From the NCBI GenBank assembly GCA_034664005.1, contig JAXDIL010000052.1:1-64000 (forward strand): 64,000 nucleotides of DNA, written 5' to 3'. The translations under genes and the position numbers were made by a program. The notes under the pieces are model-generated. The model searched no databases. It was given only the letters and a program-made list of their open reading frames with translations, and had not been told where the DNA came from. The DNA comes from JACVRW01 sp034664005 (lineage in GTDB: Bacteria; Actinomycetota; Thermoleophilia; Solirubrobacterales; Thermoleophilaceae). This document shows, one piece after another, positions 34,123-41,609 of this stretch (position 1 is the first letter of the stretch; the number at the start of each line of letters is the position of its first letter).

Positions 34123-34862
34123 AGTGCTTCCTCTCTGGTCGGGACGGCGGCAGCGATCAGCTCCTGCGCGACTGCCTCCGGGTTCGTGAACATCACCTCG
34201 TGGCTTCCAGGCATCTCGCGAAGGTCGAAGCTGCCAAGACGCGAGGACATCCCCGGGTGCCACCCGCCGGGGTCCAGCGCCAGGTCGTCGCGACAGGCGA
34301 TGTAGGTCCGCGGGATGTCGAGCGAGTAGAACCGCCCGAGGTCGAGCTTGTCGGTCCAGGTTGCGTACGGCTGCGGCGCCAGACGGCTCCAGACGGCTCG
34401 CGCCTGCTCCTCGCCGGCGTCCTGCATGAACGCGTCGCGGAAGATGTCCCATGGGCACTCCACGGTGTTGTCCGAGCTCGCCGCCGCGCTCCGCTCGAAC
34501 TCCTCGACCTGCTCGCGCGGCAGGTTGTCCACGATGCTCTGGCCGTCCTCGAGGACGAAGGCCGTGAAGAACACGAGCCGCGCGATCCGCTCCGGAATCC
34601 GCTCGGCCACCTTGCTGATGACCGAGCCGCCGAAGCTGTGGCCGACGAGCGTGATGTCGTCGAGCTCCATGCTCTCCGCGGCGCTCGCGACCGTGTCGAC
34701 GCAGTCGGCGTGCCTGACGCCGGCCCGCGACGCGCCCGGGCCGTGCCCCGCCAGCGTCGGCGCGACCGTGCGATGGCCCTCTCGCTCGAGATGCTCGCTG
34801 ACGCCCTCCCAGGCCCAGCCGCCGTGCCACGAGCCGTGGACGAGCAGGAAGGTCTCGCTCAA
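34119..34862 (-). CDS. Alpha/beta hydrolase (EstC/salicylate-esterase-like)
   Basis: 247 residues. The start TTG overlaps the permease stop (TTGA); the reading frame upstream belongs to the permease gene. HGSWHGGWAWEG at 8-19 is the typical HG oxyanion word of the plant methylesterase/hydroxynitrile-lyase-like group. The nucleophile is in LVGHSFGGSVIS (about 73-84), and the catalytic His is in MPGSHEVMFTNPE near the C-terminus. It probably cleaves a small ester or a C-C/C-N product of the pathway. Confidence 0.85.
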   Translation of the reverse strand: MSETFLLVHGSWHGGWAWEGVSEHLEREGHRTVAPTLAGHGPGASRAGVRHADCVDTVASAAESMELDDITLVGHSFGGSVISKVAERIPERIARLVFFTAFVLEDGQSIVDNLPREQVEEFERSAAASSDNTVECPWDIFRDAFMQDAGEEQARAVWSRLAPQPYATWTDKLDLGRFYSLDIPRTYIACRDDLALDPGGWHPGMSSRLGSFDLREMPGSHEVMFTNPEAVAQELIAAAVPTREEAL

Positions 34863-35686
34863 CCCTTCACCGCGCCCATGCTGAGCCCCCGGATGATGTG
34901 CTTGTGGAGCAGGAACACGATCAGGAGGATCGGCGCGAGGCCGATGACCCCCATCGCCGCCAGCTCTCCGAAGTTCACGCCGCTCGGCGTGATGGCCCGT
35001 GAGATCACGATCGGGAGCGTCTCGGCCTCGCGGCCACCCAGGATCAGCGCGAAGGCGAACTCGTTCCAGGCGAAGATGAAGACGAGAATCGCCGTGGCGA
35101 TGACGCTGGGACGCATCAGCGGCAGGACCACGCGCGTGAAGACCCGCCACGGGCCGTAGCCGTCGACGTGACCCGCGCTCTCGAGGTCGGCCGGGATCTC
35201 CTTGATGAAGATGCCGAGCACCCAGACGTAGAAGGACAGGTTGAACGTGAGGTAGGCGATGATCAGCCCGAGCTGCGTCTCGAGCAGCCCCACCTCCTTG
35301 TAGATCAGGAAGAAGGGGATGATCATCGCGACCGGCGGCGCCATCCGCGACGCCAGCACGAACATCATGATGTCGTCGCGGCCGCGCACCCTGAGCCGGG
35401 CGAGCGCGTACGCCGCCGGCGTGCCGAGCACCACCACGAGGATCGTGCTCAGGCCCGCGACGAGCAGCGAGTTCGTGAGGCCGTGGGCGACCTCGCTGTT
35501 GTTGAAGACGGTCTCGAGATGCTTCGTGATCGGGCTGAAGATGAATTCGGGCGGCTGCGCGAACACGCTGTTGGCCGGCCGGATGCTGATCGACAGCGTC
35601 CAGAGCACGGGGAAGATGAAGAAGAGCGTGAGCAGCAGCAGGACGGTGGTCCTGGCCCAGCGCCTGAGGGTGTTGTCGTTGGCCAT
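34859..35686 (-). CDS. ABC transporter permease (MalG type)
   Basis: 275 residues, six membrane spans beginning TTVLLLLTLFFIFPVLWTL. The cytoplasmic EAA loop is DLESAGHVDGYGPWRVFTRV...PLMRP (about 180-210), the contact to the ATPases. It is the second permease of a CUT1-type importer, 10 nt after its partner. Confidence 0.93.
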   Translation of the reverse strand: MANDNTLRRWARTTVLLLLTLFFIFPVLWTLSISIRPANSVFAQPPEFIFSPITKHLETVFNNSEVAHGLTNSLLVAGLSTILVVVLGTPAAYALARLRVRGRDDIMMFVLASRMAPPVAMIIPFFLIYKEVGLLETQLGLIIAYLTFNLSFYVWVLGIFIKEIPADLESAGHVDGYGPWRVFTRVVLPLMRPSVIATAILVFIFAWNEFAFALILGGREAETLPIVISRAITPSGVNFGELAAMGVIGLAPILLIVFLLHKHIIRGLSMGAVKG

Positions 35687-35696
35687 TCGTCCGTTC

Positions 35697-36629
35697 CTAG
35701 AAGAGCTTCAGCGTTCGGCTGAAGAGCCGGTAGACGAGCGAGGCGACGATGAAGAAGAGGATGAAGATCACCACCGCCGCCGCCGCCGCGAGCCCGACCT
35801 CGTAGTAGTCGAAGACGTTCTTGTAGAGGTAGACACTCACCGTCTGGGTCGCGTCGTTGGGCCCGCCGCCGGTAAGGATGTAGATCGTGTCGAAGATCTT
35901 GAAGGTGTCGATCACGCGGATCAGCAGCAGCACCGCGAGGATCGGGTACACGCCCGGCAGGGTGATGAAGCGGAACGTGTGCCAGCGCGACGCGCCGTCC
36001 ACCGCGGCCGCGCGGTAGGGCCCGAGCGGGAGCGCCTGGAGGCCCGCGAACACGGCCAGCGTCACGAACGGCGTCCACTGCCAGACATCGATCAGGATGA
36101 TCGCCGCCACCGCGCTGCCGGGCTCACTGAAGATCGAGGTGCCCGACAGGATCCCGAACCGCTCGATGACCTCGTGGGTGAAGAACCCCCACTGCGGCGC
36201 GAGCATGATCTTCCACACCATCGCCACGACGGTCGGTGCGAGCACGGACGGGATCAGTAGAGCTGGAGACAACACGCGCGAGCCGACCACGCCACGGCTG
36301 AAGAGCAGCGCGAAGCCGAGCCCGAGGAAGAGCTGGAGGGGGACCGCGATGACCATGATCACCGCGGTCACCTCCATGCTTTTCCAGAACTTCCCGTCAC
36401 TGAGCAGCTCGCCGAAGTTCGCGAACGCGTTGAAGTCCGCGACCCGCGTGAACTCGGTCTCGTGCAGGCTCAGGTAGACGGTGTAGAGGAAGGGGATGAC
36501 CCCCACGACTACGAGCGTGAGGAGCATAGGCGCGATCAGCACGTACGGAAACGCACGGCCCTCCAGCCAGTCGGCTGCGCGCAGCCTCCAGCCGGTGGGT
36601 GCCGCGGGTTCTGCACTAATGGCACTCAT
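35697..36629 (-). CDS. ABC transporter permease (MalF type)
   Basis: 310 residues with six or more membrane spans (YVLIAPMLLTLVVVGVIPFLYTV near 30-52) and the EAA loop YRAAAVDGASRWHTFRFITLPGV (about 225-247). It forms the membrane channel with the 34859 permease. It is 33 nt after the binding-protein gene. Confidence 0.93.
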   Translation of the reverse strand: MSAISAEPAAPTGWRLRAADWLEGRAFPYVLIAPMLLTLVVVGVIPFLYTVYLSLHETEFTRVADFNAFANFGELLSDGKFWKSMEVTAVIMVIAVPLQLFLGLGFALLFSRGVVGSRVLSPALLIPSVLAPTVVAMVWKIMLAPQWGFFTHEVIERFGILSGTSIFSEPGSAVAAIILIDVWQWTPFVTLAVFAGLQALPLGPYRAAAVDGASRWHTFRFITLPGVYPILAVLLLIRVIDTFKIFDTIYILTGGGPNDATQTVSVYLYKNVFDYYEVGLAAAAAVVIFILFFIVASLVYRLFSRTLKLF

Positions 36630-36662
36630 CGTGTCTAGCTCCTCGTGCTCGCTTGCCTCGTC

Positions 36663-38126
36663 CTACTCCTGCGGCAACAGGCAGCTGTCTCCGCAGATCT
36701 CCTCCATGTCCGACTGCAGGCTGGCCAGTCCGTCCTCCGGACTTGCCTTGCCCTGGCCGACCGCCTGCTGCATGCGGTTGACCGCGTCGAACAGCTCATA
36801 GAGCTTCAGACCCGCGGGCCACGGCGTACCGTGCGCCAGCGACTCCTTGACGGCCGCGTACAGGTTGGCCCGCGGGCCGTCCGTGACAGCCGGGCTCTCA
36901 AGCGTGTCCTTGCGGACAGGCATGAACGCTCCGGACTCCACCCACCGGTCCTGGGTCTCCTTGGATGCCATCCACTGGAGGAACAGGTACGTCGCCTCCT
37001 TGTTCTTGGACCCAGCACCGATGACGAGCGTCCCCGGCTGCGCGGAGGTGCTCCGCGTCTCCGGATCCTCGCCGTTGGGCTGTGCGCCGCCGTACACGAA
37101 CTTGCCGGCGTACTGAGAGCCGCCCTCCACGTCGATCGGGAAGATGAAGTCGCTCCAGATCCAGCCCGAGGCTGCTCCGCCCTCACCCATTACGACCGGG
37201 ATGTCGATCAGCGACATCTCGGCCTGTCCCGCGGGGCCGTACTTCCACATCTCGGCCCACAGCTTCATCGCCTCGACGTTGCCGGGGCTCGTGGCGGCGG
37301 GCTTTCCGTCCTCGTCCCAGAGGCCGCCGCCGAACTGACGCAGGTAGATCGGGTCGAGCGTCTCCGTCGCGGCGCTCAGCTGCGAGCCCTCCATGACGAA
37401 GCCGGGGAAGTCCCGCTCCACGGTCTTGCCGGCGAGCTTCTCGCCCTTCGAACGCGTGAAGAACTTCGCGAAGTCCCGCACTTCCTGCAGCGTCTTCGGA
37501 ACCTCGAGGTCGCGGCCGAACTCCTTCTTGAACGCGGCCTGCTCGCCCGGGTCGTCCATCAGGTCCTGGCGGCCCCACCAGACGACGTTGTAGTTCCAGT
37601 TCGGGAAGCCGAGCCTGTTGTCGCCGAACTTCGTCGCGTTGTCGGTCAGAGGCTGGATGAAGTCCTCGAACTTGACGTCCGGGTCGCGCAGCGCCTCGTT
37701 GTCGTAGTAGTCGTCGATGAACTGGACGGCATCAGCGGCCAGGACCCGGCCCTTCTGAGCGACGTGGATCATCACCGCGTCGTAGGCCCCGCGGCCCGAG
37801 ATCAGGTCGGCCTCGCCCTTGCGAATCACGTCAGGGTGCGGCTCCAGCTCGAAGCTGACCTTGATCCCCGTTTCCTTCTCAAAGTCGGGGATGAGCTCCT
37901 TCATCGCCGGCTGAAGGCCGGTGACCTCGTCCAGCACGCGGATCTCGGTGCCCTTGTACGGCGCCGCCGCCGACTTCAGCGTCCAGTTGCTCGCGTTGAC
38001 CTTGCTGTCGCCGGTGTTACCACCGGAATCTCCATCATCTCCGCCACAGGCCGCGAGCAGAAGCGAAATGCAAATCGCCAAGCCGCAGATCAGCCACGAG
38101 CGCCGGACCCTAGGTACCGCGTACAT
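36663..38126 (-). CDS. Extracellular solute-binding lipoprotein (family 1)
   Basis: 487 residues. The lipoprotein signal peptide ends in the lipobox LLLAAC-GG (Cys near 27), then a Gly/Asp-rich linker (GGDDGDSGG). The mature domain has the family 1 pattern (PDFEKETGIKVSFELEPHPD, FPNWNYNVVWWGRQDL, YLFLQWMASKETQDRW). Members bind sugars, polyols, polyamines or other organic solutes; aromatic residues around NWNYNVVWW may stack on a ring. Because it sits inside the Mo-hydroxylase regulon it probably captures the pathway substrate. Confidence 0.92.
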   Translation of the reverse strand: MYAVPRVRRSWLICGLAICISLLLAACGGDDGDSGGNTGDSKVNASNWTLKSAAAPYKGTEIRVLDEVTGLQPAMKELIPDFEKETGIKVSFELEPHPDVIRKGEADLISGRGAYDAVMIHVAQKGRVLAADAVQFIDDYYDNEALRDPDVKFEDFIQPLTDNATKFGDNRLGFPNWNYNVVWWGRQDLMDDPGEQAAFKKEFGRDLEVPKTLQEVRDFAKFFTRSKGEKLAGKTVERDFPGFVMEGSQLSAATETLDPIYLRQFGGGLWDEDGKPAATSPGNVEAMKLWAEMWKYGPAGQAEMSLIDIPVVMGEGGAASGWIWSDFIFPIDVEGGSQYAGKFVYGGAQPNGEDPETRSTSAQPGTLVIGAGSKNKEATYLFLQWMASKETQDRWVESGAFMPVRKDTLESPAVTDGPRANLYAAVKESLAHGTPWPAGLKLYELFDAVNRMQQAVGQGKASPEDGLASLQSDMEEICGDSCLLPQE

Positions 38127-38152
38127 CGTCGACCTCCTCGTTGTTTGCCAAC

Positions 38153-39277
38153 TCAGCCGGCCTCATTCGAACCCCCATGGACCCGGCCGGTACTGCGCCT
38201 TCCGCCCTCCGGTGAGAACACGTGCACAGGCGCGTGCTCCCAGTCGATGTAGACGCGCTGCCCCACCTGCGGCAGCTCTCCCTTTTCGGCGACGACCTTC
38301 GTCGACTGATCCGCCCCTACGCGTACGATCACGACGCTCTGCCGGCTACCTGACTCGGTGCCGATCACCTCGGCGGCGATGGCCGTCGGCCCCGGTTCGC
38401 TGCGCAAGCGCAGGGCCGCTGGCCGGATGCCGACCTTGGCGGGGCCGGCGGGTAGTCGGCCGCTCCCGTTGGAGACGAACAGGGGCTGGTGCTCAGCGCC
38501 GTCGAGGACCAGGCCGCCGCCCTCTTCGGTCCGTGCGTCGAGAATGTTCATGCCGAGGTCTCCGAGGAGGCGCGCGACCCCGATGGTCGCCGGCGAGCCG
38601 TAGATCTCGCGCGGCGTGCCGAGCTGCACGATCTTCCTGTCGACCAGCACGGCGATGCGGTCGGCGATCGCCATCGACTCCACGCCGTCCGGCGTGACCC
38701 AGATCGTCGGCACCTCGCGGGCTGAGAGGAGCCTGCGCAGCTCGCCGCGCAGCCAGTGGCGCAGCTTGGCGTCCAGGTGCGCGATCGGCTCATCCATGAG
38801 ATATGCGGCGGGGTCGCGGACCAGCGCACGACAGAGAGCCACGCGCTGGCGCTGCCCCCCCGAGAGCTCGAGCGGCCGGCGCTCGAGCAGGTCGTCGATC
38901 TGGCAGATTTGGGCGATCTCGAGGACGCGCCGATCGACCTCCGCGTCCGAATAGCGCGCGCGTACAGCCGGAGCGCGCAGCGGGAACGCGATGTTCTCGC
39001 GCACCGACAGCAGCGGATAGAGGACGTAGGACTCGAACACCATCGCCGTCTGGCGCTTCCACGCGCGCCGCCGCGCGACGTCCTGGCCACCAATCAGGAC
39101 AGTGCCGCTGGTGGGCCGCTCGATGCCCGCGGCAATCTTCAAGATCGTGGACTTCCCAGCGCCGGAGGAGCCGACGAGGGCGACGATCTCGCCAGGCGCG
39201 ACATCGAACGAGACGTCCTCCAGCACCGTTTGCTTACCGAAGCGCTTGCTGATGTCCATCAGCGCGAGCGCGCTCAT
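38153..39277 (-). CDS. ABC transporter ATPase with an altered H-loop (UgpC/MsmX type)
   Basis: 374 residues; the ATG overlaps the other ATPase gene's stop (ATGA). Walker A is GSSGAGKST (about 36-44), the signature LSGGQRQRV (about 134-142), and Walker B AAYLMDEPIAHLD. The H-loop, normally VTHDQxEAM, reads WVTPDGVESM: the switch histidine is replaced by proline. The Q-loop has Glu (MVFESYVLYP), which is seen in some relatives. A C-terminal TOBE/OB region follows from about 240. It probably pairs with the canonical ATPase at 39274 as a heterodimer with one degenerate site. Confidence 0.9.
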   Translation of the reverse strand: MSALALMDISKRFGKQTVLEDVSFDVAPGEIVALVGSSGAGKSTILKIAAGIERPTSGTVLIGGQDVARRRAWKRQTAMVFESYVLYPLLSVRENIAFPLRAPAVRARYSDAEVDRRVLEIAQICQIDDLLERRPLELSGGQRQRVALCRALVRDPAAYLMDEPIAHLDAKLRHWLRGELRRLLSAREVPTIWVTPDGVESMAIADRIAVLVDRKIVQLGTPREIYGSPATIGVARLLGDLGMNILDARTEEGGGLVLDGAEHQPLFVSNGSGRLPAGPAKVGIRPAALRLRSEPGPTAIAAEVIGTESGSRQSVVIVRVGADQSTKVVAEKGELPQVGQRVYIDWEHAPVHVFSPEGGRRSTGRVHGGSNEAG

Positions 39278-40440
39278 TCGCTCGCCACGCTGTTCTCGAG
39301 GAGCGGCCCGACGGCGTCGTCCGCCAAGACGTTGCGCTCGGTGGACGGGTCGAAGAACGTGAGCTGCTCTGGGTCGACCGTGAACTTCACCGGCTGACCG
39401 ATCGCGTAGTCGTCGTCGGGCTCGGCAAGCAGTGTCAGCCAGTGGTCGTCTCTGCCGCGGTGGCTGAGCATTACGGCCTGGAACGAGCCGAACCACTCAG
39501 CGAAGAACACCGAGCCGGCGCCCGAGGCCGGCGCGTCGGCGCGCGCCACCGAGATGTGCTCAGGGCGGATACCCACGATGACCGCTGGCTCGCGCTCGTC
39601 GTTGCCGAGCACGCCGGCGTCCGTCAACCGCTTCACCGTCCGCGCCGGAAGCTCGACTTCGAGGCTCTCCGAGACGAACCTGACGGCGCCGCCCTCGCCG
39701 GCGATCTGTCCGGGCACGAAGTTCATCGGCGGCTCTCCGATAAACCCGGCGACGAACATGTCCGCGGGCTCGTCGTAGACCGCGTGCGGCGTGTCGCACT
39801 GCCGCAGCTCGCCGAGGTGCATGACGGCGATTCGGTCACCCATCGCCATCGCCTCCGCCTGGTCGTGGGTCACCAGCACTCCGGTGAGCCCGAGCTGCTG
39901 CTGCAGCACGCGGATCTCTGACCGCAGGCGGCCCTTGAGGCTCACGTCCAGGTGCGACAGCGGCTCGTCCATGATCAGAACGGTGGGCTCGCGCACGAGC
40001 GCGCGCGCAATCGACACGCGCTGCTGCTGGCCGCCGCTCAGGTCCTGGACACGGGCGTGACGCACGTCGGTCAGCTCCATCCGCTCGAGGATCGACTCGA
40101 CCCGCTCGCGGAGCTCGGGCCTGCGAACGCTGCGCACGCGCAACGGGAACGCGACGTTCTCGAACACGTTCATGCGCGGGTAGAGCGCGTAGTCCTCGAA
40201 GACCATCGCGATGTTGCGCTGCTCTGACGGCAGGTCGTTGACGCGCCTCTCCGAAAGCAGCAGGTCACCGTCGCTGATGTCCTCGAGGCCGGCGATCATC
40301 TTGCAGGTAGAGGTCTTTCCGCACCCGGACGGGCCGATCAGGGCAAGCAGCTCGCCGGCCTCGACGTCGATGGAGACGTCGCGCACGGCCTCGACGTCGC
40401 CGTAGCGCTTCCAGATGCTCTGGAGACTGAGCGCCGTCAT
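39274..40440 (-). CDS. ABC transporter ATPase, canonical partner (UgpC/MsmX type)
   Basis: 388 residues. Walker A is GPSGCGKTST (about 37-46), the signature LSGGQQQRV, Walker B VLIMDEPLSHLD, and the H-loop LVTHDQAEAM keeps its histidine. A C-terminal TOBE domain holds sugar-ATPase-like contacts (VGIRPEHI). It energises the importer with the 38153 ATPase. It overlaps the PLP-enzyme gene upstream by 4 nt. Confidence 0.93.
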   Translation of the reverse strand: MTALSLQSIWKRYGDVEAVRDVSIDVEAGELLALIGPSGCGKTSTCKMIAGLEDISDGDLLLSERRVNDLPSEQRNIAMVFEDYALYPRMNVFENVAFPLRVRSVRRPELRERVESILERMELTDVRHARVQDLSGGQQQRVSIARALVREPTVLIMDEPLSHLDVSLKGRLRSEIRVLQQQLGLTGVLVTHDQAEAMAMGDRIAVMHLGELRQCDTPHAVYDEPADMFVAGFIGEPPMNFVPGQIAGEGGAVRFVSESLEVELPARTVKRLTDAGVLGNDEREPAVIVGIRPEHISVARADAPASGAGSVFFAEWFGSFQAVMLSHRGRDDHWLTLLAEPDDDYAIGQPVKFTVDPEQLTFFDPSTERNVLADDAVGPLLENSVASE

Positions 40441-41609
40441 GTGGATGGCTGTCCGGTCAGGCGTGCGTAGTTCTCGGGGTCGGTTGCGCCCTCGGTGCAG
40501 ATCAGGAGGAGGCGCGTCTCTGCTCCGAGGACCCGGCTACCGCTCGGCACGCCGTCGTCGGCCAGCCGCAACATTCCGGCGAGGCCGGCCGCGCCCGTCT
40601 CGCCGGCCACGATGCCCTCGGCCGCCAGCAGCGTCATCGCCTCCGGCAGGCGTGCGTCGTCGACGGACATGTAGGCGTCGATCCCGCGCGATACGAGCGG
40701 CCACGCCACGAGGGACGCCGTCTCGCAGTTGAGGCCGGCCATCATCGACGCCTGCGCGTCGCCCTCGAGCGCGACGATACGGCCCTGCTCGACGGAGTGA
40801 AGCACGCACGCCGCCGTGGTGGGCTCGACGCCCACGAGCCGAGGCCGCGCGCCTGCGGCGCCCCAGAAGTGCGCGACCGCGGCGGCCGCCAGCGCGCCGA
40901 CGCCGATCTGCACGGCGACCAGGTCGGGGCGCTCGGCGCCTCTCTGCGCCAGGGCATCCTCGACCTCCAGGAAGATCGTGCTGTACCCCTCGATCACCCA
41001 GCGCGGCACGTCCTCGTAGCCCGGCCACGATGTGTCTGAGATCACCAGACAGCGCTCGCCGGCGATCTCCGACGAGCGGCGGACCGCGTCGTCGTAGCCA
41101 CCGTCGACAACCGTCACGTCGGCGCCCTCACCCGCGATCGCATCGATGCGGGCCTGTGCCATCTGCGACGGCACGTAGATGTGGGCGTCGAAGCCGAGCA
41201 GCGTCGCCATCCGGGCGACGGCGCGTCCGTGGTTCCCGTCGGTGGCCGCGCTGAGTGCAAACGGCTGGAGCGCGCGCGCCGCCTCCGCCAGATCGTCGAA
41301 GCTCCGCACGTCCTCGAGCGAGGCGCCGAGCCGGTCCACGATCGCGCGGTGAACCGCCCACGAAGCGCCGAGGATCTTGAACGAGGGCAGTCCGAAGCGC
41401 TCCGATTCGTCCTTGACCAGCACCTCCGCAATCCCCAGCCGGCTGGCGATCCCCGGCGCGCTGCGGAGCAGCGTCGGGGCGTAGCCCGGCATGGTCGAGT
41501 GGAACGGGAGCGGCGCGCCGGTCGGTGCCCCCGGCGCGAGGGCGTCCGGCGCGCGCTCGCGCACGAGCACCCGCTCCGTGGCGCCCGGCATGTAGGCGGC
41601 GCCGGTCAT
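40437..41609 (-). CDS. PLP-dependent diaminopropionate-ammonia-lyase-like enzyme
   Basis: 390 residues, fold type II PLP enzyme. The cofactor lysine is Lys78 in FGLPSFKILGAS, the phosphate/Asn region is ATDGNHGRAVA (near 120), and the C-terminal phosphate loop lies in AGETGAAGLAG. This matches YgeX/DpaL diaminopropionate ammonia-lyase, an alpha,beta-eliminating deaminase. In E. coli ygeX lies near xdhABC, ygeY and hyuA, which is striking because this island also combines it with xanthine-dehydrogenase-like, M20 and hydantoinase genes. The substrate here may be a different amino acid. Confidence 0.85.
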   Translation of the reverse strand: MTGAAYMPGATERVLVRERAPDALAPGAPTGAPLPFHSTMPGYAPTLLRSAPGIASRLGIAEVLVKDESERFGLPSFKILGASWAVHRAIVDRLGASLEDVRSFDDLAEAARALQPFALSAATDGNHGRAVARMATLLGFDAHIYVPSQMAQARIDAIAGEGADVTVVDGGYDDAVRRSSEIAGERCLVISDTSWPGYEDVPRWVIEGYSTIFLEVEDALAQRGAERPDLVAVQIGVGALAAAAVAHFWGAAGARPRLVGVEPTTAACVLHSVEQGRIVALEGDAQASMMAGLNCETASLVAWPLVSRGIDAYMSVDDARLPEAMTLLAAEGIVAGETGAAGLAGMLRLADDGVPSGSRVLGAETRLLLICTEGATDPENYARLTGQPST

